A DNA stretch of 64,000 nucleotides from Ciona savignyi (GCA_000149265.1 CH003326.1:30344-94343), one strand, 5' to 3'; positions 46,166 through 57,510 are shown, numbered from the stretch's first letter. A program made the numbers and translations. The notes: generated from the sequence alone by a model not told the origin.

Positions 46166-49100
46166 AAAAAACGGACAAAAACAATATGTGTCCCATTTTT
46201 TCAAATGGGACCCATAATTACGAGGCTAAAGTTGAAACCCGTAATGGACTTCGGTCACTCACGACGTTTAATACCAATTGTTATATAGATCGGTTGCGTT
46301 AACCATTCGGCCACACAGGATAAACAACTATCTTAATCACTTTGTGGTATGACGTCACGTCAATGTCTGATGAAGTCATTCGTATTGCGTCATAATGTCG
46401 ACGTCATAATGTCGACCCAATCCCAATCTACATTTTATTCGGTTAAAAAATAAATTAAAATAATAATTTAAATATTACTCCCTTTTCCACAGAACGCTGG
46501 TACTGCCCCACTTTGTCACGCAGTACAACGACAAAGGTGCTGCTAGAAACACATTGGTTCAAGCGAGGAATCGCATCGACGTTACCAATCTTTCCAAGTT
46601 TATTTCAGTCATTTCATTGAAAGATTTCCAAACGATATGTCTCGGCAAAATGAACGTTGTGTTCCAGGTTTGAAAAGTAAACAATATAAAGCGTAAACAC
46701 ATATTTTAACCTAAACGTTTTGGATTTTTACATGATTTAATTCTTAATCATGAAGCAGTTTTAAAATAAACCACTCATTCTTGCTTTAAATGTTCCGCAT
46801 AATATAACCTGATGTGTGGAATGAATTTGCACCCATTCGGTCGTTCACCTGTCTTGTTTTACCGAGCTTAACACCAAACCCATGATAACCTTGTTACCAG
46901 GACCGTTTTTTGTATAGGCAGGTATATGTATCGGTCGCGTTAACCATTTGGCCACACGACCGTACTTTTTCCACTGTTTTCGCTTTTCTCATTTCAATCT
47001 ACGCTCCAGCGCGACAGCCTGTGAGCGGGAAGGTGGTTGGTTTCATGACGTCATTTCCTCCACAGAACCGCCCTGTTGTGTGCGGCACGATTCGCGAAGC
47101 CGAGAAAATGTCCGGAATCGATATCTCGGGAAGTAGTGGTTTGCCCGGTGTTGGTGGGAAACTCAGCATCAAGAAGGACGACCCGAAATGCCGACCCGAC
47201 ATTTCCGCTTATCCGCCCTCGGTGAACGACAACACTAAACATGATGTCAACCGTTTGAGGGAAATTTTCAAGTAAGCAAACAAAATTATTTTTTTTATTT
47301 TCCCAGTAACGGGTTGTGATTAATTAAGCTCAACTCGACGTTAAGTGAATAATATTATGATTCAAAACCACGTAATTAGGCCCAGAAGCGGAAATCCAGG
47401 ATTATTTTATGCGGATAATTGATGAGTTAACAAATTAGCAAACTTAGAAAGTAGAAAATCCTCTGAAATTACGTAACCGGATTTACTAATTAAGTTGACT
47501 AATTGGTAGTTAGTTTAGTTTATTTTTTGTTTTTATTTAATTTTAATTATTTTTGTAACTATTTGTTTAGCTGAGTACTAACCTAATATTCTATTACATA
47601 GTTAGTTACTCACTGTTTTACCAGTATAAAATGTTATTTAATTTTGAGATATTTCAAGATAACATTTATACAAGGTATATTGTATTAATGTTGGCATGTT
47701 GTTATGCTGAATAATCTGCGGACATCGCTTGGACCAAGTGGATTAATGAGTTGAAATATAACAAAAAACGCGTTTTAACCACACACGACACACTGCAATA
47801 GCTCCGGTAACTCGAAAGTGGTTACGAGGTGATCTGACGATTGCCCGTGTGGTAACCCCTCTATTCCTGCATCTTACGAAGTTTACAATACCACATGATT
47901 AAACCTGACCCATATCCGGTTGTAAACAGGGAGAATCTAGTTATAATTAACCGAAAGTCTCCCAACCTAATAGTAATCACCCCTCCATGTTTCAACTCAG
48001 TAATAATTAACCACGTTTCACCAGTTCCACAGCCAAATGTGCGATGTTCTTGTCTCCATTCCAATCATTGAGCGTTTCCTCAACCTATGGCCGCATGAAC
48101 CCTGATCATTACGATCGGGAGAAAGTTGCTCAACTCACTCGTACTGAGAACGTGGCGAAGGTTGATCCTTACAGACTGATGTCCGCCATTGAACACGAGA
48201 CACCGAGGCCTCCATACGTTGTGAAGATAGCTTCGGGTTTCGTGCGCGAAGTGATGAAGGCAGAAGAGTTCATCAGCGTACATTGGAGGTTTGGTGGTGT
48301 TTGCGTGTTTCCCGCATAGCTCGATTGGTTGGAACGTAGACTTTCAGCCGGAAGGTTGTAGCTTCAAAGCCAACAGCATACTTTTCGGTTGTGTCCTTGG
48401 GCTAGACACTTTTTAAACATCACCTAAACCCAGTGGATTAGATTAGTGTGTTCTACCAAATGTGAATGACGTCTTTATTATACACAACTTGGCTCCGCAA
48501 TCATTTTTCTATGCACATGTCGAAACAAACTAACTTTGACTGCACATTGCAGTAAAAATTATACATAGGGAGGTCTTCTAACAAGCTATATACATTTGAT
48601 ATTATATTAGCGAAGTGTCTGATAGCCGTAATACTTAAATTTGCAAAAACTATAATTATTTTTATTTGGTAAAAACTGAGTTTAAAAAAATATTATTATT
48701 TTCCCGCAGCACACCTAACATAGCCTTGCGGCACAGTTGTGTGTCGCGGCTCATTGGTTGCAGAACAATGGTAACAACACACTGTAATATCTCAGGTAAC
48801 CCGACAATGGCTGTGGTAAAGTGATCTGACAATTATCCGTGTGATAACCCCCTTGGTTTCCCATTCACACTGATATATCATAAACATAAGTAGTTGTTGT
48901 GACGTAATTGACATTCTCCAACTTTCATCGCAGAAACGACGAGGAATTCACCCGAATATTGTGCAAAATGAACCCGAAAGATTTGATTTGCAGTCAACAC
49001 ATCTCGCCCACCAACCTCGCTGCGGGGATTTCAAAGGTCAGGGGTCAAATACGAGCATCGAAGGGTAACGGGAGCCACTCAGAACCGCAGGTTTACATCG

Positions 49101-49426
49101 CGGGACCCCCTACCCTGCGAAGCTTTGTCGACGACACGAAGAAGATTCTAGAACATTCGAAAGATGCGAAAGCGTCGAAGACAATTACTTTCACCACATC
49201 TGATTTGAATAATTACTTGGATGCAAATTACCCACGAGAATCCTGTATTGACATGAGGCCAACCGACAATGAGTTTTTGTCGCTGATTGAAATGGAAATC
49301 TGCTCACAAAGCGTCGCGTTCCTGGGCTCGAAGTTTTCCTCCTGGTCGGCTGTTGTGCAACACCACAGACCGACCCAATACTTTAAATTCGATGACGTGG
49401 CACAGAATGTAGCGTTAACTACGTGA
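43105..49426 (+). CDS. GDP-fucose protein O-fucosyltransferase-like type II membrane enzyme
   Basis: Plus-strand exons 43738-43829, 43946-44109, 46493-46667, 47066-47271, 48025-48288 and 48934-49426 join with GT-AG borders and consistent phase. The probable first exon starts at 43105 with a signal anchor (residues 18-33, VAILLFTALFTFFVVN), as in Golgi/ER glycosyltransferases. Its only donor (AGCAA|GTTATT, 43336) is out of phase with 43738, so a small exon is probably missing. The catalytic region starts FMLPFLIWGPNNQLIGLRDS and, across an intron, IKLNRTLVLPHF. It continues with ISLKDF, a Cys-rich FLSPF segment, FISVHWRNDEEF (the H-x-R-type nucleotide-sugar motif) and ends with MEICSQSVAFLGSKFSSWSA, the O-FucT C-terminal signature. 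Substrate (EGF repeat, TSR or other) cannot be told. It is richly interrupted by SINEs. Confidence 0.82.
43590..43720 (+). mobile_element. SINE copy, diverged
   Basis: tgaacccaggtgattaatgg, gttcatgcaaaacttaaaga, and the tail 'cccatccacagggataaaac'. It ends about 20 bp before the stem exon acceptor of the O-fucosyltransferase-like gene. Confidence 0.75.
44135..44420 (+). mobile_element. SINE copy
   Basis: tRNA-like head at 44135-44230 (gaaaggttgtagattcgaaac), body 'cctgaacccagcggattaag' and 'actgcaatagctgcagtaac', tail reduced. Located in the intron after the WGPNNQ exon. Confidence 0.82.
44850..46172 (+). repeat. About 340-bp unit repeated in tandem (3-4 copies) with an A-rich end
   Basis: The landmarks 'gttcaagtgctatg', 'ggggaattcccctagattta', 'ttttggtttctgcatatcta' and 'gtagatgtcggggcgccat' recur with a spacing of about 340 bp. 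The most similar copies are at about 45190-45525, 45526-45860 and 45861-46115; an older copy lies at 44850-45180. The last copy runs into an A-rich tract with few interruptions (46124-46172). The tail suggests the 3' end of a retroposed element. An inverted copy lies at 31582-32060. Confidence 0.8.
46272..46312 (-). mobile_element. tRNA-Ser-like SINE fragment
   Basis: atagatcggttgcgttaacc then attcggccacaca, the reverse complement of the fragment amplified at 29657. Confidence 0.55.
46912..46966 (-). mobile_element. tRNA-Ser-like SINE fragment
   Basis: atatgtatcggtcgcgttaa then ccatttggccacacgacc, the same family as at 46272, immediately upstream of the NRPVVCG exon of the O-fucosyltransferase-like gene. 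Confidence 0.55.
47708..47862 (+). mobile_element. SINE copy, head missing
   Basis: gacatcgcttggaccaagtg, acgacacactgcaatagctc and gatctgacgattgcccgtgt followed by ggtaacccct. Intronic. Confidence 0.82.
48311..48880 (+). mobile_element. Two SINE pieces, possibly one copy split
   Basis: The head and mid-body lie at 48311-48500 (tagctcgattggttggaacg, gaaggttgtagcttcaaa, cacctaaacccagtggatta). The distal body and tail lie at about 48770-48880 (acactgtaatatctcaggta, acccgacaatgg, cccattcacactgatata). Both are in the last intron of the O-fucosyltransferase-like gene. The 270 bp between them could be an insertion or two independent fragments. Confidence 0.7.
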
Positions 49427-49794
49427 TATAAAGTTCAGTGATGCCCAACTTGTTTAAGCTATGGCACGGATGAGGTAAATAATAGCATCTGGTAAATCCA
49501 TATTAAGTTTTGTGCAACACTGAATAACGCACTCGGACGAAAATAGGTTCGTTGCTAGGACCGCTTTTTGTATGCAAACTGTATATATATGTATCGGTGG
49601 CGTTAACCATTCGACCACACGACCAAAATGGATTTGTGGATTATGTTCAAGCAAACTGGGATTATTACCAGAATTCCACGTTACGGATTAAACACCGGAC
49701 AGGACCGAAATATTTCAATAACTAGAGGTCACCCGTGAGCAATGGAAATTTCCCCCAATCTGCCGAGGCATCCGGTTGGGAATCACTGGACGCG

Positions 49795-49910
49795 GTTGTG
49801 TGGCCGAATGGTTAACGCGGCCGATTCATATACCGAATTCGACATTAAAGAGGTGATAGTAACGAGCCAATCATGGTTTCGAAACCGAGCCGAGTCCACA
49901 AAAGATGATA
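49795..49910 (+). mobile_element. tRNA-Ser-like SINE unit with A and B boxes
   Basis: gtgtggccgaatggttaacg is followed by cggccgattcatatacc and, after about 45 bp, agccaatcatggtttcgaaa with ccgagcc. The two boxes make it the most complete member of this small family in the window, but the anticodon arm cannot be folded convincingly. Confidence 0.55.
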
Positions 49911-50854
49911 CAACGCAAGTGTCGCCATCACTTGCAATAATATGCATCAATATACATATTTGGGGTAAGCCGGAAGATTGCGTATTCAAGTACTACCGTA
50001 GCCGGTTGATTGTTTTTAACAGAATCGCATTTATGATACTTACAATGTCCCGTATTTATTTATTGCTTATTTTGTCTTTTGACCGGACAAGTGCAGTTAA
50101 CGCTCAATATGTGGCAACAATCATAATTCAAATATAGACGGAGCAACCAGTTACCTTGTTATACCTGGTTCCCTTTAATATCGCACAAAATACCAACGAA
50201 AGGAAAAAACTGTTTTCCAAACAGACAGTGCTGCTTAATTTAAAATTATCTTAAATACAGAGTTCTGATGAACGTTTGGAAAACTTTTTTTATACAAATT
50301 CGTGACTATCCGCTCGGACCACCAGACTATATGCTCGGATGATTTTTGTATTATATACCCACATTTCTAGTCGTAACGTGTTAGCTTACTTTCAATACAT
50401 GCCCATATAAGCTACAACAACAAGCATAAATAGAAAGTGTTACATCACCAGTCCAAAGTTATTGATACCCTCTTAGTCATGGTATTTAAAGAGTGTTATG
50501 CTGAGTAACAATAGTGGTGATTCCCCAATGTTTGTTTGGTTGAAAGCAGCATGTGTTAGGCTGCGCGCCGGTGTTCTCGTTTAGCTGTAAAGTTTCGTAA
50601 TAGTGAAGCAGTGCTCTTTGAAATAAAAGTGTTGATTGTGCATCTGCTAGCTGTTTTGTTGGAAAAAAGTTGCCGATGTACGAAGGGGTATGGGCTCGAA
50701 AATTTTACTAAAATTTTAGGCTTTGTTGAGTTTAGGTTGCAGATCCAAGCTTCAATTTTAAATTGTGAAAAAATCTTAAGACTTTTTGTGTCATGATTTT
50801 AAAGTGACATCTCTTGTTGTGAGGTCAGTTTGCAAAGCTGTTGCACTGGGTTAT

Positions 50855-51015
50855 GTATGATTTACACGTTCCTTTAATTTGATAGAACCAATTAATCCGC
50901 TGGGTTCGGGCAATGTCCATCAAGTGCCTTGTCCAAGGACACAACCGACCAGCTAGCAACCAGTTTCGAACCTGCAACTCTTTAGCTGAAAGGCGATGCG
51001 CTAAACCACCAGACT
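50855..51015 (-). mobile_element. SINE, 5' two thirds
   Basis: tttgatagaaccaattaatc, cgctgggttcgggcaatgtc, gccttgtccaaggacacaac, then the tRNA-like head agtttcgaacctgcaac. Minus orientation. Confidence 0.82.
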
Positions 51016-51580
51016 AATCTGCCTGTTATGAGAAACATGTCAGTCTTTGACAGATTATTTTAATATTAGCCATAACTTGTACAAATTCTGGAATAAAGCA
51101 AAACATTTTAGTGCCTTGGAATCATAGCGCCAACCCAAATAAATGTGTACGATGTTAGTCCACTCACCAAGGACGGGAGGCTGGAGCAACAGAACATGGC
51201 AATTTAACCTCAGACTCGTACTTTTTCGAGGCTGAATGCTTCAGCGTTGGTTAAGGCTGCCTTAACCCCCTGCGATCTGCACAGCAACTTGGGGAAATTG
51301 CGCCACCACACGGACACATACCACCAACAAAACACTAAAGGGGAACTCCCCTTTATATTCTTTCATGGTCACATATCATTTTGTTGAATTCCAGCGAATC
51401 AACAATTCATGCTCAAATATTTGTTTGTAGCTCACTGGAGGAATTTTAACGAAGAAAACAAAACAAGTTATGATAAATATTCACGCGATTTGCCAAATGA
51501 TATTGCGACTTGACTACTTGATACATTGACCTTCCAATTGGTTACATTCTCCTACATTGTGCAAAATAACCAAGTGGAAA

Positions 51581-52458
51581 TGCAGCGGTTCGCCTTGTTT
51601 TCACTTCAATTCAAACATCCGCGATAAGATGGACGTCATCCACTTGAAACTGCATTATGGCGCCAGTATTGGTCATTGATCGCGTGCAAAGGCTGACCTG
51701 AAAAACATTATGACGTCAATTAAGGGTCAGTGTTGTTTGATCTCTGGAAATCATTATGACGTCAGTTATTGCTCGGAGTTACGAAGGATTTTGATGGGGT
51801 TCCCGTGAGACAGACCAGCTAATGGGTTTATTTTGGGCGAACAATCACACGAGATGTTGTCGCAAGAGTGAGAAGCAGAGAATCTATAAGTGGTTTTGGA
51901 GAGAAAAGATTACATGAATAAGACCAAAAACGGGCATCATGCAGTTTTCTCTTAGGAATTGGAGCACCAGATAAATACGGATGTTTGAACGTCAGAAAGA
52001 GACTGTCTGACAGAGAGAGAGGGAACGAGGCTGAGACCGAGGTGACTGCCACCTGGCGCGTTAAGCGCTAGGTTATTGAGACTTTGTGGCATAGTTGACA
52101 GAAGGAACAAGACAAAAGTCGCTTCTGCCGGAATAAACAAAGAACGAGTTGACAAGCCGCAAAGGAAAACGAACTGTCTATTAAACGCATCGCGCAGTTA
52201 TTCCGACGCCAGTCGGTCCCGCGAATCGATTCCCGAGTAAAGTGCATTGATTTATTCGTGTGTTCATATTAACAACGTTTGACAATAAACTAACCAACGT
52301 TCAACCAGCGTGGACTCGATCTTTGGAAGTCGGATATCGGAGTCAGCATATATATTCGAGCCACGCTAAAGCACCAAGGTGCGTACACGGAGGGTGAAAA
52401 CCCCTCGACAAACGTCAAACGTTGCAGTTAACCTACGGCAAACACGTCAAACGTTGCA
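51581..52458 (+). repeat. 5' LTR of the pol-less element
   Basis: 878 bp. It carries two perfect TGACGTCA palindromes at 51711-51718 and 51757-51764 and a third GACGTC core near 51632, all conserved in the other LTRs. Its 3' end repeats 'acgtcaaacgttgcag' twice. Confidence 0.93.
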
Positions 52459-53478
52459 GTGGCGACCTTCCGACGGTGATTTTGAACTTAAACGCAACCT
52501 ACCGAAGTCTGAAGAGTGGATACGAAGATTTCAACCGAGCAGACCCTACTGTTCACGAGAAAACAGAAGTCTGATCAAAGCAGAAGTCTGTTTAACTTTC
52601 TGCAGTAATCAAGTGAGCTAGAAGAATTGCTTTTGAATGAAGCTCACCGTTTATGTTTATTCAACATTTCCTTCAAGCATGATGAGGGAAAATTCAGCGA
52701 CGATATCAAGCAAGCAAAGAGCCGCAAATCGTCGTTCAGCCATGTTGGTTTAACCAGTTGGTCACTCGACACCAAACTGGAAGGCTCTGTTTGCCGTATA
52801 GAAGCAAGCAAATGTTCGAGTTTAAAGACTTTGAATCAGCGATGCTCTCAGTTTTTCAGAAGTTATGAAACTGAGCGAAGACTGATGTAGAACCGTTCAA
52901 AATCGACACCATTACACATCACATTTCTACATCACGGTGAAAAAGGTTTGAGTGTGGGCTATATAATATTGCATTTGATTTAAATCCCGAGAAGGCACAT
53001 ATATATTTGCTAGAGTTTATGAGAACTCAATAATTATGTTATTTTTGCTATCGACTTGATATGTTATGTTATATTGCTTGATTTACAAATGTCTATTTTC
53101 CGGGAAAATCAACCCGAAGAGATCACTGCGCAACCGCAAATCTATTATGTCTCTTTATTGCTTAATATTACCGCCCAGGTTACTTAAGCAAATCGCTGCT
53201 ATATGCGAAAACAGCCAAACGGCTTATATGTATCAAGCAAAAATATGAAAATAACAGCCTATAATGGCCTTTTAAGCAAAATGTGTTGCTGCATCGGGAT
53301 TTTTAACAATTGCATTAAGCCAGAATCAACCTTTGACACATATATTCTCATTATTAACACACTCGTCTTACTAAAAATGTTTTGTATATTCTCTACTAAC
53401 AAACTTTTAATATGAAACACATACATAATGTGGAAGAATGGACTTAATTTTGATTTTTCCTTTTAACGGTGGAAGGCA

Positions 53479-54357
53479 TGCAGCGGTTCGCCTTGTTTTC
53501 ACTTCAATTCAAACATCCGCGATAAGATGGACGTCATCCACTTAAAACTGCATTATGGCACCAGTTATTGGTCATTGATCGCGTGCAAAGGCTGACCTGA
53601 AAAACATTATGACGTCAATTAAGGGTCAGTGTTGTTTGATCTCTGGAAATCATTATGACGTCAGTTATTGCTCGGAGTTACGAAGGATTTTGATGGGGTT
53701 CCCGTGAGACAGACCAGCTAATGGGTTTATTTTGGGCGAACAATCACACGAGATGTTGTCGCGAGAGTGAGAAGCAGAGAATCTATAAGTGGTTTTGGAG
53801 AGAAAAGATTACATGAATAAGACCAAAAACGGGCATCATGCAGTTTTCTCTTAGGAATTGGAGCACCAGATAAATACGGATGTTTGAACGTGAGAAAAGG
53901 ACGGGCTGACAGAGAGAGAGGGAACGAGGCTGAGACCGAGGTGACTGCCACCTGGCGCGTTAAGCGCTAGGTTATTGAGACTTTGTGGCATAGTTGACAG
54001 AAGGAACAAGACAAAAGTCGCTTCTGCCGGAATAAACAAAGAACGAGTTGACAAGCCGCAAAGGAAAACGAACTGTCTATTAAACGCATCGCGCAGTTAT
54101 TCCGACGCCAGTCGGTCCCGCGAATCGATTCCCGAGTAAAGTGCATTGATTTATTCGTGTGTTCATATCAACAACGTTTGACAATAAACTAACCAACGTT
54201 CAACCAGCGTGGACTCGATCTTTGGAAGTCGGATATCGGAGTCAGCATATATATTCGAGCCACGCTAAAGCACCAAGGTGCGTACACGGAGGGTGAAAAC
54301 CCCTCGACAAACGTCAAACGTTGCAGTTAACCTACGGCAAACACGTCAAACGTTGCA
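53479..54357 (+). repeat. 3' LTR of the pol-less element
   Basis: 879 bp. The same TGACGTCA pair lies at 53610-53617 and 53656-53663. Followed directly by the GGAAA target duplication. Confidence 0.93.
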
Positions 54358-54621
54358 GGAAATTCTTCTGAAAATTACATCCAATATTAATCGTCATCAC
54401 AGAATTATTTCTAACCTGAAGAAAGAAACTTGGTTTGGGTAGATTGTCCATTGAAGATTTAAACTTTCCAACAGGAAAATTGCTGTTTGGTAGTTATGTT
54501 GTCGTACCACAATATTTTAAAGGAACTAATACGTTCTACACAAAATTATCATCACAAAAATATACCAGACTAAATTATCACCAACAATCCAAAAGGAATA
54601 TTGAATGTGTATGCTCTATAT

Positions 54622-54882
54622 CAGGGGTCGGCAACCTTTTGCGCCTAAAGAGCCATTTTAACTGATATTCGACTAAATAAAAATAACTGGGAGCTGCAAA
54701 ACTAATAATATTTTCGCAATAAAAGGAAAACAACATTGTGTGAGATAAAGACGTGAGGTTTCTTCTGTTTGTTTCACTTATGCATGGATATTAAGCTTAT
54801 TAAGCGCTCGCTACAGTAGCAATACAATTGATAAGAGCCGCATCAGAAGGATGAAAGAGCCGCAGGTTGCCGACCCAGGCTG
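54622..54882. mobile_element. hAT-type MITE
   Basis: Starts caggggtcggcaacctttt and ends with the near-inverse ggttgccgaccc, with 'aaagagcc' and 'agagccgcag' mirrored inside. This terminal sequence is characteristic of hAT non-autonomous elements. The right boundary is imperfect (cccaggctg), and I could not find a clean 8-bp target duplication. Confidence 0.7.
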
Positions 54883-55183
54883 CAAACAATAATACAAACT
54901 ACAATATTATCCACATTTTATGTAGTTTCAATGAAGTTCCATGGAAAGCCACAATTTAGCATTGTATGATAATCGCATTTATTACCAGGTTACCATAACA
55001 TACAACATTCCATAAGATCTATGGGAGCATCTAGTAACATAGCAATGCTCAATTAAGGTTTACTGTAAACCTAAAGCATAAAATGTGAGAAACAATGTTT
55101 CTGTTAAAATAAAATAAAAGCAATTGAGAACAAGTTTGGCTGAAATAATTGCAGAATAAGCTACAAAACATTTGGTTTTGAAA

Positions 55184-56550
55184 TCACTGTTCGGTTGGTT
55201 TGTTCCTAGAATTATCCAAATTCCTCCAAGGGTCGTCGAGCATAGTTGGTTTGTAATATGCGTCGATGCCGCGTCTGTGGTTGAATTGTTTCATGTTTTC
55301 TCTTGGTTGTCCGCCGGAGAATCTCCGATTGTCTCTTCGGAACTGGGGCCGGTGGTGGTTGGGGGAATATGGGTTTGGGGAATACCCATGGGGTGAATTT
55401 GGTTTGGGGGAATAACCATGGGTTGAATTTGGGTTTGGGGAATAACCATGGGGTGAATTTGGGTTTGGGGAATACCCATGGGGTGAATTTGGGTTAGGGG
55501 AAAATTGATTGGGGGAATATGGGTTAGGGGAAAATTGATTGGGGGAATGTGTGAAGTGATTGGAATCAAAACTCGTATTTCCTTGCCATCTTTGATTCAT
55601 TTGGTAGGGAGGCTGCATTTAATGGGTTTTAATAAAATCTTTAAAGTAAAAACTAAAAAGTCCGACCGCATTGCTTGATGAGTTAGTGCGTCGCCTTGCA
55701 GGTTTTGCAGGCAAAGGGTTGCAGGTTCAAAACTGGTCGCTAGCTAGTCAGTTGTGTCCTCGGGCAAGATGTTTAGCGGACATTGCCTGAACCCAGCGGA
55801 TTAATGGGTTCTACCAAATTATAGGAATGTTTAAATCAGAGATGTCCAACCAGCGGCCCCTTTAGTCATTTTCACTCCAATTAGTATTTTGAACTTTGAA
55901 TCTTAGCCTAATTAAAATGTATTAGTCAGCTTTTAGGGGCGCAGAAATATTAGGCTATAGTATGGAATCAACAGCAATACAGGATTATACATTAATGATT
56001 TTTAATTGTTTCTTTATGTACCAATTTTTCTTGACATTTAATACGTTCTGCGGCCCATTGAATTATTTCAAGTGACAATGCGGCCTACTACAATAAAAGG
56101 TTGGACATTCCTGTTCTAAATCATACATAACATACTGTAATAGCTCCGGTAACCCAACAGTGGGTGCAAAGTGATCTGACGATTGCCTGTGTGTTTACCC
56201 TATTGAGTTTTCTTATTCACGAGGATAAACATAAATTAGTCAGAGATAACTAGGATTCTATGTCATTGTAATGGGATAGGATAAACATATTAACCTAAAG
56301 GACTAAGAAACTTAGAAAACATGATTACACAGGCAATTGTTTACAGTCAGAGTTCAACCTATTAATCAAGTCGGTTCAGGCAATTTTTGTTAAGTAAATT
56401 GCTTAAGGACACAACCAGCAAACCTAGGAGTGTTTCAATTTTACCTTTTGGAGGCCACCACTAGGCAAATAAGGTATTCCAAAACAGAAACATATTTGAA
56501 TCAACATAACTTACCCTGGATTTGTTGAAACTGCGATTGTTGGAATTCAT
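55184..56550 (-). CDS. mplkip: MPLKIP (TTDN1)-like protein, two exons, 154 aa
   Basis: Exon 1 (56550-56515) encodes MNSNNRSFNKSR and ends AGG|GTAAGT. Exon 2 (55612-55184) follows an ATGCAG acceptor in the same phase. The middle is a Ser/Pro/Asn/Gly/Tyr-rich low-complexity region built from decapeptides of the type SPNPNSPHGY (about 55350-55545). The conserved C-terminal block reads IDAYYKPTMLDDPWRNLD, matching the NYFKPSMLEDPW box that defines vertebrate MPLKIP, whose loss causes non-photosensitive trichothiodystrophy and which binds PLK1 and lariat-debranching/splicing factors. If exon 1 is wrong, an in-frame ATG at 55618 directly after a stop gives 144 aa. The intron holds a SINE that was itself hit by a hAT MITE. 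Confidence 0.8.
55350..55545 (-). repeat. 30-bp coding repeat in the mplkip-like gene
   Basis: On the plus strand, 'aataaccatggggtgaattt' and 'gggtttgggg' alternate with close variants about six times. On the coding strand this gives the SPNPNSPHGY decapeptides. The near-identity at the DNA level indicates recent slippage rather than protein-level selection alone. Confidence 0.88.
55668..56235 (+). mobile_element. SINE split by a hAT MITE
   Basis: The head and first half are at 55668-55836 (gggttgcaggttcaaaactg, gtcgctagctagtcagttgt, cctgaacccagcggattaat). The second half is at 56114-56235 (catacataacatactgtaat, agctccggtaacccaacagt, attcacgaggataaac). The interruption is the element 55837-56113. 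Confidence 0.88.
55837..56113. mobile_element. hAT-type MITE, 277 bp
   Basis: The ends cagagatgtccaacc and ggttggacattcctg are inverse at 13 of 15 positions. The 8-bp flanks gtttaaat and ttctaaat match at six positions. No ORF. It lies inside a SINE. Confidence 0.8.
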
Positions 56551-56984
56551 TTCTACTTGTTTAGCTGGTGAATACTTTACCTTGTGAGTCTAGACCACTG
56601 GTTATTTAATCTATTAGTAATAAGCTATTTGCGTTTTAAGGTGTCATATCTATAACAAAACATGGAACATTTAGGGGAATATATAGCATATGGAATTTAT
56701 GTCATATCTAACTGAATCTTATAATATACGGTACTAAAATAATTTTACACTAAATAAAAACAATTAAAGAAGCCAAAGTTCTTTTACATAGAAATATAAA
56801 ACGCGGAAAAACGGAAGACGGAATAAAAAAGTTAAACCCCTTTACGAGGGGTTACAGTTCTAAAATTTACACCATCTTTTAATTAAACCGTGCTTTTTGA
56901 ACTGATAATTTTTGATTTATAAAAAAATGTTAAATATTATAACCGAATATGAATATTAATAATATTCACGCGTTTATGGATAAG
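56551..56984. other. Upstream region of the mplkip-like gene
   Basis: AT-rich, with no recognisable promoter box or gene. Confidence 0.4.
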
Positions 56985-57016
56985 ATAGAATATTCATGTT
57001 TATCCCCGTGAATGGG
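56985..57016 (-). mobile_element. SINE tail, left fragment
   Basis: atattcatgtttatccccgt then gaatggg. It continues at 60571 after the gypsy insertion; tggg is duplicated at the break. Confidence 0.88.
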
Positions 57017-57510
57017 TATAGCACCCCTGCTTTTTCTTAATAATTCTTGGTCGCGGACTGCTATTGTAGGGGCAGGCGCATTTGGCTGCGGCTCGTCGCT
57101 TAGCCAAAAGTTCACCTTAGGCTGTCTTCCTCGTTGCAATGGTCGGTGACTGACACTTATTTCTGATATTGTCTACATACATAGATCACACTGCAACTTC
57201 TTGTTTTTATTCAGCATTTCTGTAAATTAGTTCATTCTGCTAGTTGTTTTTTTGTTCATAAAATCACGACAATATATACTAAATAAATATAGGTCACGGG
57301 GACAGATAAGGTGTGGACGGCTATTTTAACTATGTGAAATGGGTCACGTTTGTAATAAAAACAGCGGACATTGCACCAACTAAACTTACTGCAATGGGTC
57401 GTAAATACGACGCAAATAGTTTTCCAGTTATTCACACTTTAACATAGCACATAAGCAAAAATTATATAAAATCGAATTATGATCACAAATCGAACCAGCG
57501 ATTCACCACA
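57017..57510 (-). repeat. 3' LTR of the gypsy-type element
   Basis: 494 bp, from TGTGGTGAATCG at 57510 down to GCTATA at 57017 on the minus strand. Confidence 0.9.

Larger units (their letters stand above)
49427..51580. other. Intergenic with repeat fragments
   Basis: tRNA-Ser-like pieces lie at 49575-49625 (minus) and 49795-49910 (plus; A box gtgtggccgaatggttaacg and B box atggtttcgaaaccg, about 75 bp apart). A minus-strand SINE lies at about 50855-51015. No gene is seen; a 61-codon frame at 50611 is unsupported. Confidence 0.5.
51581..54357 (+). mobile_element. Pol-less LTR retroelement, complete, 2777 bp
   Basis: Two LTRs, 51581-52458 (878 bp) and 53479-54357 (879 bp), start TGCAGCGG and end GTTGCA, with roughly ten differences between them. 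Perfect 5-bp duplications GGAAA flank the element (51576-51580 and 54358-54362). A primer-binding-site-like TGGCGACC starts at 52460, and a purine-rich GGTGGAAGGCA precedes the 3' LTR. The 1-kb interior has no gag, protease, RT or integrase similarity and only short ORFs, so it is a non-autonomous (LARD/TRIM-like) element. A second copy lies at 62020 onward. Confidence 0.93.

Noticed and set aside
51828-52155. ORFs repeated at 51828-52155, 53727-54054 and 62323-62638
   Set aside because: They are the same stretch of LTR in three copies; the frame is not conserved as protein and carries no domain.
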